NCBI GenBank assembly: GCA_028095005.1
Contig: CM051460.1
Span: forward strand, 285,984,238 to 286,048,237
Direction of reading: 5' to 3'
DNA: 64,000 nucleotides
Origin: Rhynchospora pubera
Taxonomy: Eukaryota > Streptophyta > Magnoliopsida > Poales > Cyperaceae
Under the pieces are notes generated by a model. It was given only the letters and a program-made list of their open reading frames with translations. It made no database searches and was not told the origin of the DNA. Positions 13,132 to 23,538 of the stretch are shown here, one piece after another. The translations under genes and the position numbers were made by a program. Position 1 is the stretch's first letter. Every line of letters begins with the position of its first letter.

Positions 13132-13960
13132 CCGTGGAGCGTGGCATCAACAAACTCAGCAAAAACATGAAAGTAAAAAGGGTAAACATTCGGAGCTGAT
13201 ATGGGACATCCCAGGAAAATGACATCCTGGGACATCCCATACGAAGCTAGTCCAAAATACTGGAGTGCTGGTCCAAAAGAAAAGGAGCATTGTGATTTCA
13301 GCACGATTTTGCGACGCTAACGTCATTCAAAAACTGGAAGTACTTCTATTAGTGTAAAGGAGTATATAAATGTATTTTCTAATAAAATTTAAAAAATTAA
13401 TAATATTATTAATATATTTAATTCTGCCGTTTGGAGCTATCAGTTGGAAATACAAGGAAGTAAATATTTCTCCGTAAGGGAGTATATACTTCTACATATG
13501 GAATACAAAATTAACATTTAACAAGCATATAAAATTGTGTAAATAAAAATTGAAAATATGAAGGAAGTATATACTTCTTCTAAAAATAGTACATACTTTT
13601 CCATATGGGAGTATATACTTTTTCGTAAAAAGGTTCAGATAAGCATTCAACATAGAAATTTCAAATAAGAATAATCAGATAAGAATTAAAAATATTAATT
13701 AAAAAAGTAAATATTTCTCCGTAAGAGAGTATATATTTCTGCGTATGGAATACAAAATTGACATTTAACAAACAGACAAAAAATTGTACAAATAAGAATT
13801 CAATATAATAAGGGAGTAATTCTTAAAAAGAGAGTATATTTCTTTATAAGAGGTTCAAATAAACATCCAATATTAAAATTTCATCCAACAAAAACAAACA
13901 ACACCAACTAAGTTATACTCAACGATCAAGTTTTGTAATCTTTTCAGTCAACCACCGAGT
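13132..13960. other. AT-rich spacer with recurrent GAGTATATACTTCT words
   Basis: 13132-13310 is the non-plastid half of the fused repeat described for the psbB fragment. From 13340 to 13860 the motif GAGTATATACTTCT and its variants (AGGAAGTAAATATTTCTCCGT) recur irregularly in both senses, suggesting decayed tandem or inverted repeats. No gene is seen. Confidence 0.45.
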
Positions 13961-14130
13961 TCAGCTTTCTTCCTCAAGATCAAAGAGAACACACTCACTT
14001 GCAGATCTAAATTTCGGCTTCACCTCATTGATAGGATTTAGTAGTAGCCGGTAAGCAACAACACGTTTATCATCACTGACATTAATCTGCAAAACATAGA
14101 ATTATCCAATGTTAGAACAAAACACAACTG

Positions 14131-14965
14131 CCAGGTTCTTGATATGTACTCCGTTGTTAGATATTATTTACTTCCTTATCATATGTTTTTTACTACTTTA
14201 AGCCTATGCTAAAATACCAAACACACCTGCTAGGTTCTTGATATGTACTCCTTTGTTAGATATTATTTACTCCCTTATGTTATATTTTGTACTCCTTTAA
14301 GATTATGCTAAAATACCAAACACACATGTCATGTTTTTGATATGTATTTCATTGTTAGATATTATTTACTCTCTTATCCTATATTTTGTACTCCTTTAAG
14401 ATTATGCTAAAATACCATACACACCTGTCAGGTTCTTTATATGTACTCTCTTGTTAGATATTATTTACTCTCTTATGCTATATTTTGTACTCCTTTAAGA
14501 TTATGCTAAAATACCAAATACACCTGTCAGGTTCTTGATATGTACTCCCTTGTTAGATATTATTTACTCCTTTAAGATTATGCTAAAATACCACCTGTCA
14601 GGTTCTTGATATGTACTCCCTTGTTAAATATTATTTACTCCCTTATCCTATATTTTGTACTCCTTTAAGCCTATACTAAAACAGCAAACAAACAACAAAG
14701 TTTCTTGATATGTACTCCCTTGTTATATATTATTTACTCCCTTATCCTATGTTTTGTACTCTTTTAAGCCTATGGTAAAATACCAAACACACCTGTCAGG
14801 TTCTTAATATGTACTCCTTTGTTAGATATTATTTACTCTCTTATCCTATGTTTTGTACTCCTTTAAGCCTATGCTAAAATACCAGACACATCTGTCAGGT
14901 TCTTAATATGTACTCCATTGTTAGATATTATTTACTCCCTTATTCTATATTTTGTACTCCTTTAA
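14131..14965. repeat. 99-bp minisatellite, about 8 copies
   Basis: Unit starts GATATGTACTCCCTTGTTAG and continues through TATTATTTACTCCCTTATCC, TTTTGTACTCCTTTAAG and AAATACCAAACACACCTGTC. Starts at 14141, 14240 and so on fix the period near 99. One unit (around 14560-14590) is shortened. A further solitary 1.3-unit copy lies at 16265-16390. Confidence 0.9.
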
Positions 14966-15882
14966 GCGTATGTAGGAAATAGAACCAGTAGACAATGCGG
15001 GCCCCTTGTTAGATATCATTCTATGTTTTGTACTCTCTTTGTTGCTTGACACAACAAAGAGAAAATTTGACTTATCAAAAGCGGGTCCTAGAAGATTAGA
15101 ATTTGATTGGTCTATGTAGGAAATAGAACCAGTAGACAATGCTCTCTGAGAGTTATATCCTTCATCCAAAGAATGATACATTAGTTTGTAATATCAGACT
15201 GCAACTATAAAATAACTCATAAGATGCTCCTTTACTCCAAAAAAGATACTCCCTTGCTAGAAAATTAATACTTCTAAAAGGTATAAATCTATATATATAC
15301 TTATTTAAAAACTGACATTCAATTTGTATTTCTAAAAAGTACTCCTTAATATAAAACTATGTACTCACTTATTATACATTAGAAAATAAATACAAACAGA
15401 AATGAGAGAAAATGAAAAATTATGCGTATGTAAGAAATAGAACCAGTAGACAATGCGGGTCCCTTGTTAGATATCATTCTATGTTTTGTACTCTCTTTGT
15501 TGCTTGACACAACAAAGAGAAAATTTGACTTATCAAAAGCGGGTCCCAGAAGATTAGAATTTGATTGGTCTATGTAGGAAATAGAACCAGTAGACAATGC
15601 TCTCTGAAAGTTATATTCTTCATCCAAAGAATGATACATTAGTTTGTAATATCAGACTGCAACTATAAAATAACTCATACGATACTCCTTTACTCCGAAA
15701 AAGATACTCCCTTGCTAGAAAATTAATACTTCTAAAAGGTATAAATCTATATATACTTATTTAAAAACTGACATTCAATTTGTACTTCTAAAAAGTACTC
15801 CTTAATATAAAACTATATACTCACTTATTATACATTAGAAAATAAATACAAACAGAAATGAGAGAGAATGGAAAATTATGAA
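14966..15882. repeat. 458-bp tandem duplication
   Basis: 14966-15423 and 15424-15882 are near-identical direct copies (GCGTATGTAGGAAATAGAAC at each start). Each copy contains the motif GGTCTATGTAGGAAATAGAA twice; another copy of the motif stands at about 15940. High identity means the duplication is recent compared with the neighbouring minisatellite. Open frames within it are by-products of the repeat. Confidence 0.9.
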
Positions 15883-17549
15883 AAAAAATGCAATTAAGGC
15901 TTATGTGACAGATTAAAGAATTAAATAATCAGGATTTGATTGGTCTATGTAGGAAATGAAACCATGAGACAATGCTCTCTGCATACAGAAAACATATGAA
16001 AGTATGTGTGATTCCTTTCCATTGTAATAACAATTATCCAAAGAAATATAGATCAAATTTAATTACCAGAACAAATGGGTCAATGCAAATTTATTTCTTC
16101 TTGCTCTTTACTTCTTTTTTAACGACCTTCAAGATAGATGACATGACCTGAAAATTTTAAAAAGATAATGTATAAAATTTATATATATTATGTACTCCTT
16201 TCAATAACAAATTTTACTTCCTTATTACATAACACTTACAAAACTATCTTCACAGATACAAGAAATATGTACTCCCTTGTTAGATATTATTTAATCTCTT
16301 ATTCTATATTTTGTACTCCTTTTAAACCTATACTAAAATACCAAACACACCAGCTAGGTTTTTGATATGTACTCCCTTGTTAGATATTATTGTAAACAAC
16401 TCACAATACTAACTACACAGTTACGATGAATCAATAGCTACTATTCTATGTTATATACTTCTTTGCAAAATATAATTTAATCCCTAGACATGTGCAAAAA
16501 TTAATACACTAAATAAAGATGTCAAAAAATAACTAATACCTATAATGCTATATTATATACTCCTTTCAATAACAAATTTTACTTTCTTATTATATACTCT
16601 CTCTAGCCAATACCTTAGTTGCTTTGGTGGAGTTGTATAGATTCTGGTAGCACTAAACCTCAGCTTCATCAATTAAAGCTGGGTCTTGGCTTTAGCGCAT
16701 AATGAATTGCCTCAAAACTACATATTTTGCATATCATCTTAAATAATTTCAGTAAAACTAACTTTAAACACCTTCCAAGAAGAACTAATCAAAATTTCAT
16801 GGAGAATGAAAGAGGTAACGTAAAGACAAGGATAAATTTCTATAATCCTCACTTCAAATTTGAAATAATAGAGCATGATGTGCTCCTTTTGGTATGATCT
16901 AGAACAAATCTGAATCTATTTTTCAATTTCAAACAAAAATTAAAAAGAATTAAGATCCGTTCAAGAGGTTACTTTTGAGACATTAGGGAGAAAATCAAAC
17001 AACGATCTAGAATAGATCTGATCGAGAACTGAACACGCCAAAACCACAAATCAAACAGTGGAATTGAAAATCAAAATATTTCAGTAAAACCAAAACAAAA
17101 ATACTTACATTGTCTAGCCTTTCATCCTCTGTACTAATCTCTTTCCCTAAAAATCTGAAATAGAAAAAATGTAAAATAGCATCAAGTTAGCATAAAGTTT
17201 CAATTATCGAAAGTTTTGGTGAAAGATTCAACTATTGATCCTGATTTTTGAGCTAATCGTAAGAATAAAAGCATTTTTTAGAGAGAGTGGAATCGATTTG
17301 GGGAATGCATACCATGGATCTTGATTGGTCCAGAGCTGAAAAGCTTCGTCTAGGTTCAACGATGGAGACCTTGTCTCTTGTTGTATCGATTTTCTGAAAT
17401 TACTCCAGTCAATCTGAGCGAAGAGAAAAAAAATTCGCTAGAGAGAGATCTGATCGAAAAGAGGTTTGATGGGAATTGGGAGAGAGAAAGAGAGGGGGTT
17501 TTCAAGAATCAGAAATAATTGTCTCACATGCATCTCACGTGACTATGGA

Positions 17550-18098
17550 GAAATTAATGGGCCTTCCAGTGTGAGTCCATAAGGATGGCAGGGATGGCAT
17601 ACCATCAGGATGGTATATAGGAATTCCGGTAAACATTTATTATTCCAAATTGTAATTTGGGCTGAAGACTAATTTGGGCTTATTTATTATTCCAAATTGT
17701 AATTCCTTAACATTTAATTGATTTTGGCGAATAAATATATACGCTAGATTTTTTTTTTCCGGATAAGTCTAATCCCTCCAAAAAGTCATTCTGCCATCTC
17801 AATCTAAAAACGGAAAGGACGCTGGGAATGCTTTTTCTTTCTTCGGAAGGGAAAAAAAAAGGATGAGATGACGTTGAAAGATAGAAGACATTAGAGTGGG
17901 AATGTGATGGATGGTGCTGAAAATAATTGGTCGAAACGATTCCCGATTTTTTATTTTAGTTTTATAATTTTTAGTTTGATTTTTATATTTAGAATACCAG
18001 TAATTTAAATGAAAAGAATAAAATATATCAAAATAACCATATCTGAAAATGTAGTTGGAGAGCAAAATTTCCAATTAGAGAAAATTAAAGGGTACATT
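17550..18098. other. Spacer, no gene seen
   Basis: Contains a short duplicated block (AATTTGGGCT/TTATTATTCCAAATTGTAA at about 17636-17705) and AT-rich unique sequence. The minus-strand ORF here has no recognisable features. Confidence 0.4.
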
Positions 18099-18410
18099 AG
18101 TCGAGTTTACCCTTTTTACTTTCATCATGTTTTTGCTGAGTTTGTTGATGCCACGCTCCACGGGTCTATGCCTGCGTTTGGATTGTTGGAAGAAAGAAGA
18201 AGAAGAAGAAAAATTATAAACAATTCAAACTCTTCACAAAGTTACACACTTCCCAATACTTCTTCCCACTTCTTCCCTTCTTCCCACACCTATCCAAACG
18301 CACCCTATGGTGGTGAATTTAATGGAGTCAGTTATTCAGATCCTGCTAATGTTAAAAATATTCAGATCCTGCTACTTAATGGTGAGATTTTTGAATTAGA
18401 GAAAAAAGAT
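18099..18410 (+). pseudogene. psbB: Diverged plastid psbB (CP47) fragment, copy 2, interrupted by a MITE
   Basis: Starts with the same non-plastid stretch as copy 1 (TTTTTGCTGAGTTTGTTGAT, then GCCACGCTCCACGGG) and continues at 18305 into CP47-like sequence YGGEFNGVSYSDPANVK and LLNGEIFELE. A Tourist-like MITE (18171-18304) splits it, flanked by CTATG on both sides. It carries an internal duplication of CAGATCCTGCTA that is collapsed in copy 1. The two copies share a junction, so they derive from one fused ancestor. Confidence 0.75.
18171..18304. mobile_element. Tourist-like MITE, copy 2, inside the psbB fragment
   Basis: 134 bp, left end CCTGCGTTTGGATTG, right end CTATCCAAACGCACC, flanked by CTATG (18166-18170 and 18305-18309). 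The interior AATTCAAACTCTTCACAAAG matches copy 3 at 41955-42103. The uninterrupted homolog at 13131 proves the insertion. Confidence 0.8.
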
Positions 18411-19073
18411 TAATATTCAGATGACTATTGAGTATTGACTTCAGGCTTCTCATTTACACCTGAAAACCTCATAAAGTGAAATTTGAGTAATTTTAAAAAT
18501 TCGGCATATCTTATTTTTTCCCAAGAAGAAGATGAGATTGAACTGGCAAAAAAAAAAGGGAAAAGGAAGTTCAGAAAAGCATCGACGACCAGGTGGAGAA
18601 GGAGAGAGTGAATCGAAGCCTGCTCAAGTAGATGGATTTGTAGTAAGAGATAATTTAGTAAAATTCATTCAACCGTTAAGGAGCAGGGCATGGGTATTTT
18701 ATTAGTCTTCAAATTTTCAGATTGATTTCTTACATTTAAAATTCATTAGTTTCAATGAAAAGGTATATATACTTAATTAATATGATACATCCGAATTTGA
18801 AAAATTGAGGAGTAAATTTCTAATTAGAGAAAATTAGTGGAGTGTGTAGCCGATTTTGAGAAAAAAATGTATATTCCTAGTTACAAATAGGTGAGTTGGC
18901 GGTCGGTTTTTGAAATTTCTTGCCCAATCTCACCAACTCCCTTCGAAATCAATAGTTTCAACTATTAAAACATGCTTCATGAAGCTTTATTTTGTGGAAA
19001 GGGCCATAATGAGAGATGCAATGAATCTTTGGAATCATTCAAGAATGCGGTTCACAAATCTCTTTTTGGAGCA
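18411..19073. other. Spacer, possible coding remnant near 18970-19080
   Basis: Mostly unique AT-rich DNA. 18972-19081 is open on the plus strand (CGKGHNERCNESLESFKNAV) and stops making sense at the hAT insertion point. It may be a gene fragment split by the insertion, but I cannot name it. Confidence 0.3.
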
Positions 19074-19081
19074 CATGAGCT

Positions 19082-21090
19082 GCGGCTGCTAATGGACGGA
19101 TTTGGACCGGATATCTGGATCCGGCCCTTAGTGAAAGGAAAAGTATCCGGTCCAAAGTTCGGCCCTCTAAATATATATCCGGTCCATTCGAACCTATTTG
19201 ATCCCAGACCATCATCATTCATCTACGGAAGGGATCACTTTTATTAATTGTGGACCCACGTGTCAGAAGCTTCTCCTTCAAACCTTTATTTGAGAATCCA
19301 ATCGCTAAAACCAACAACTCAACGCAGAAATTTCAAAATCAAATAGAAAAAAAGAATCTATAATACTTGGAGCAATAATCTCTGTCGTCTTCTATCATAT
19401 CTTTGGAGCGTGAATTTCGTTTCTTAATCGATAATACTTTCTTTCGTGCTTTTCAAGCAGCTAATTGAGTATTAATATTTTTGACCTTCGAGATGAATCT
19501 AATTGGCTTAGGACAAGTGATGAAATCTTAGTCATGAATTTGATTCTTGCGACTCTTTATACTGACAATTTTCACAATTTCTATTCCATATTGAATCCAT
19601 TTTATCTTGTAGATCTTGATCTGGAGATTTCTTCTCATAAAGGACAAATGTCTTCCTCGGTAAATTTGATTTGGGGTTTGGGTGGAGTATGGGTAGGGAT
19701 GAAAACGGATCGGATACGGAGCGGATGTAGGTCTTTCCATATCCGCATCCATATTTTTTTTCTCGGATACGGATACGAATACGGATGCGTTCGGATACGG
19801 ATACGGTTCGGATATTAAACAGATACGGATACGGTTCAGATATTATCGGATACGGAGTCGAATACGAATATATTTTGTCGGATACGGATCATATAACGAT
19901 CAATTTATTTTATTTCATTTCTTTAGAACTTTTTTTAAATTTCATATTGCGTATAAAAGTTTGTTATATACGAGAGTAGCTGAAGCATAAGAAAATTTTC
20001 ATGTCATGCAATAAGTTATATTCAAACAATATAAATTATACGATAATAAGGTAATAAGGTAAGCAGTGTACAAAATTTATTCTTTCAACCAATTAAATCC
20101 AAAATTTCATCAAAATATTTATATATAATATGTATGAATTAAATTATTATTAACATTATTGGTTGGATTCTCAACAAAAATATTGGATTCAATAAATCAC
20201 ATATATAACCGTAATTATCAAATTTATGAATTAATCAATAAAATTGCAAGCACCACATAAGTACAAATTTAATAGAATTGATCAATAAATTCAGTCTTTC
20301 CACAATTTGAATTCCAACAGTATATTTAACTATTTAATGTCAAATCATATCATGTTACCTTAAATGTCATCATACATTAAAAAAGTATATTAATCATATG
20401 TAATCAACATGATTAGAGAAAAAAAATTAATTTTAGTATTATTATCATATATAATCGTCTCAATAATAAAAAAATAAAAATAATTTTATGTTCCAAATAA
20501 AAATATTATTATAAGAGAACTTATCTAATAAAAATTAAGCATTATATAATTAAAAGTATTCTCTAATGTAGATAAGTAATTATATTAATTATCTTATGCC
20601 GTTAAAAATACGGATAAACGGATTAATATCTATCGGATACGGATAATATCCATGTCGGATACGAATACGGATCGGATATTGTCAAAAAACTCAAAACCAT
20701 ATCCGCATCCATATTTTTTTGGCGGATACGAATACGAATACGGATATGTTCGGATACGGATACGGATCAGATGTTATGCATATTTTTCGGATTCGGATAC
20801 GGATCGGAGCGGATTTTATCCGCTCCGTTTTCATCCCTAAGTATGGGTGGTGTGTGATCCGAGTATCGGGTGGTGTTTGAAGTGAGATCCAGGACCATAT
20901 CCGATTTGAGATTAAGGACCATATCCGAGTTGAGATCAAGGGCCTCTGCAAAAATTGAGATCGAAGTGAGACTGAGGGTCCTCAGATATCCGGTCCACTT
21001 AGGTCCAGGTCCATATAGGGTCCGGTCCACTACTGTAAAATAGAATATCCGGTCCGTTAACCCATGGATAGTCCTCCATTAGCACCCCTG
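19082..21090. mobile_element. Non-autonomous hAT element (outer), hosting a second hAT
   Basis: The right end reads TCCATTAGCACCCCTG, i.e. inverted CAGGGGTGCTAATGGA, a classic hAT terminus. The left end is the degenerate GCGGCTGCTAATGGA. Flanking 8-bp repeats are CATGAGCT (19074-19081) and CATGAGCA (21091-21098), 7 of 8 matching. Subterminal CCGGTCC/GGACCGG words occur at both ends. No transposase is seen. Its body is split by the inner hAT at 19694-20839. Confidence 0.75.
19694..20839. mobile_element. Non-autonomous hAT element (inner)
   Basis: 1146 bp with perfect-type ends TAGGGATGAAAACGG and CCGTTTTCATCCCTA and a perfect 8-bp duplication AGTATGGG (19686-19693 and 20840-20847). Both subterminal regions are packed with CGGATACGGATA-type repeats, the usual transposase-binding architecture. 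The 500-bp core is AT-rich. ORFs over the ends only reflect the hexamer-like repeats. Confidence 0.93.
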
Positions 21091-21116
21091 CATGAGCAAT
21101 ATGAGTCAACTATATC

Positions 21117-22635
21117 TAGGGCTGTCAATTTCGCTCCGTTTCGGACGTTTACGTTCCGTTCCGTCCGAAACGGAACAGAAACGGAGTTGATTTTGCTTAC
21201 GTTTTAAGAAGCGGAACAGCAGACGGAATGGAATGGAATTTCGTTCAGGTATACGGAACGTAAACGAAATACCACTCTTCTGTTTCGTTTTTTACCGTTA
21301 TTCCGTGGAGGTGTAAAATTGCTATAATTGTAGAGAGGAGATAGCGTGGCGTGGTCCGCGTGGAGCTGCAGCAGGTTGTAATTATAACCTAGCGCCGACT
21401 GAGCCGTATACCCCCTCTCTCTCTCTCGAGTGTATCTACAGATCTACTCTCTCCCATCTCCATCTCTCTCGATCATAGTTCCCTCCCAAATCCGGATTGC
21501 TCCCTCTCTCTCTCCACCTCTTCCCCACATCTCTTCTCCACCTCGTTCTTCCCACCACTGCCACCTCCTCCGCCAGGATTCTCCCTCTACCCTATCTCCG
21601 GCTCTATCGTCAGTCCGTCACTCGCATCCTCGCTTGCACAATTGCCCAAAATCTGTCCTAAACTGATTCTCTCCTCTTTTCTTTGTGTCGCGCGAAATCT
21701 AGAGGAGGAGATGGTAGTAGGAGCAGCAACATCGTGTTACTGCAGCCATTCACCATTCCTCGCTCGATCTAAATCGGAGGAGCCTTTACTGTCAGACCTG
21801 ACAAGGCCGCTCTCTCGCTCTTGTTCGAATTTGCAAAGCCAGCCTCAAGGCCTCCAATGCTTCATGTCTCCTCTCCAGTTTCAGATCCGCTTCCTCCCCC
21901 CCTGCACTCCTTGCAGTTGCGACTGCCCCCCTCCTCTCTCCCTTCACGCCGCCCCTCTAAGTAGGGGTTAGTTTCATTCAACTGAAATTAAATTATTTGC
22001 AAGTGAAATCGGGCTCAATTCATAGCTTCACGAGTCATGAGATGGAAGTCCCTAGTTGACACTTCATTTACGCTTTGTCTTGTTCAAATTTTACTTATGT
22101 ACCTTACTGGAAAAGTACTCTACTTTTGTGGACGAGTTTAAATTTTAATTGAATGTTAGTTTTCAATATATGAATTTCATGTATTGCTTTAAGTTGAATT
22201 TGTTATTAATTTTATTGTACAATCTATGCTTCTGGAGGATTTTCAAGCTACCTAATTAGTTCTTAAATTATTCTTTTTATTTTATATTTCTGTTTTACTG
22301 GTATTTCCGCTTAGATAACTCCTTTATTTCTATTCTTCATTGATGCTTTCTATTTTATATTTCTATTTTATTGGTACTTTCTGTTTTACTGGTATTTCTG
22401 TTTTACTGGTATTTTCTGTTTTACTGGTATTTCTGTAATGTGTTGTGAACGGTATAAAATTTTTAACGTTACTTACGTTCTTCCGTTTGATAAAGACGTA
22501 ACGGAAACAGAAAATATTTCATTTCCGCTATAAATACGGAACGTTAAGCGGAAATAAAATGTGTTACGTGCAGTCTAACGGAACATAAACGTAACTAACC
22601 ATTTCCGTTTCCATTTTGCACGTTTGACAGCCCTA
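21117..22635. mobile_element. Non-autonomous hAT element carrying gene-like DNA
   Basis: 1519 bp, ends TAGGGCTGTCAA and TTTGACAGCCCTA, with a perfect 8-bp duplication ACTATATC (21109-21116 and 22636-22643). Subterminal CGTTCCGTTTCC/GGAACGTAAACG repeats occur at both ends. The interior (about 21330-21960) is GC-richer than anything nearby, with a CT-rich leader-like stretch and an open frame from 21711 (MVVGAATSCYCSHSPFLARS). This looks like captured host promoter, 5' UTR and first exon. A 19-bp minisatellite TTACTGGTATTTCTGTTTT lies at about 22290-22437. Confidence 0.9.
21330..21971 (+). pseudogene. Probable captured host gene fragment inside a hAT
   Basis: Compositionally foreign to the AT-rich surroundings. 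A pyrimidine-rich leader (CTCTCTCTCGAGTG, CCATCTCCATCTCTCTCG) is followed by an ATG at 21711 in AGGAGATGG context and about 87 codons rich in Ser, Pro, Cys and Leu (SKSEEPLLSDLTRPLSRSCS), ending in a stop at 21969-21971. The source gene is not recognised. An N-terminal exon of a plastid-targeted or Ser-rich protein is a guess only. Confidence 0.4.
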
Positions 22636-22643
22636 ACTATATC

Positions 22644-23538
22644 CTCTCAATTGTTCTTATTTATAATTTTTTTTTTTTAAAAGTACGAGATATCACGCTA
22701 CATCAATTTCCGATATTTATTTAGTATTTCTTTTTAAAAAAAGTATTTCCGATCTGTAATCTGTCTTTGAGGAAAATAAATCGGAAAATTACAACGTATC
22801 ATTGTTACGATTTCAAAATTGTTCATATGTTATCACAGATAGAAAAGAGCTTTTTTTTTTTAAAAAAAAACCACATTATATGTCAGAAACAAATCAAATA
22901 TGTGTTACATATTTATTTAATAAAAACTAAATTAAAAGAAATGATAAATTTAGCCAAATACTGACATGTTTACTTTATTGTTAAAATGAATAACCGGAGC
23001 CATAAAATAGGAACCCATGTGATCAAATAAGAATCGTCACGTTGCAAAATAAAAATTTAACATGTTTACTTGCATTGTTTGTCTAAATTAGAATTGATTA
23101 GCCTATTAAAGCTTTCATTTATATATTTATATATTTAGCAAGTATTTAATCAAATTAAATTATAAAGTGATATATATCCTTAATATTTTTATTCAAGCAA
23201 AATAAACGATGCATAAGATCCAGTATTATATTGGGGAATAAAGACATTAATTGCACGGCACATCGTATCCTCAAACTTCAAAAATGAGAGGAGACCACCA
23301 ATGATAAATTTGGACACCAACCACATTCAGAGAACATCACCAAATTGGTAGAAAAAGAAAGAAATTAAACGATAACTTCAAATTTTTTCCCCCCTTTTTC
23401 TTACAACGTTATTTCCTGAATTGAAGGAAAAATAACAACAGAACGATGATGATAAAGATCATGGGAACAACAAGAGAAAATGATCACACAACCAACTCCA
23501 CGGTCAAATTGCAATGAAGTCCCTCAAATAATATTTGT
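22644..23538. other. AT-rich spacer downstream of the cysteine protease
   Basis: Poly-T and poly-A runs at 22662-22680 and 22850-22870, otherwise unique. The 3' UTR of the cysteine protease probably lies in 23380-23538. No gene is seen. Confidence 0.5.

Larger units (their letters stand above)
13961..17413 (-). pseudogene. Decayed or unrecognised multi-exon gene
   Basis: Minus-strand pieces look like exons with canonical sites. 17313-17413 reads DWSNFRKSIQQE, then SLNLDEAFQLWTNQDP, but begins ATT where an ATG might be expected. 17109-17154 reads FLGKEISTEDERLDN between AG and GTAAGT. 16600-16730 has an acceptor and donor around EAIHYALKPRPS but with in-frame stops. 16085-16145 reads VMSSILKVVKKEVKSKKK and then stops. 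13961-14086 reads INVSDDKRVVAYRLLLNPIN, then EVKPKFRSASECVLFDLEEE and a stop, after the acceptor TTTTGCAG. The first two join with a TGA across the junction. A CT-rich leader precedes at 17414-17520. The introns are filled by the tandem repeats listed below. I do not recognise the family. It may be a broken gene, a non-coding transcript, or several fragments. Confidence 0.35.

Noticed and set aside
12861..13304. 147-codon ORF as a functional chloroplast-like gene
   Set aside because: It covers only the end of CP47, fused to unrelated residues, with conserved residues changed; a nuclear plastid insertion.
19465..21030. Overlapping ORFs rich in Tyr, Asp, Arg, Ile (RIRIRFGY-type) on both strands
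   Set aside because: Produced by the CGGATACGGATA subterminal repeats of the inner hAT.
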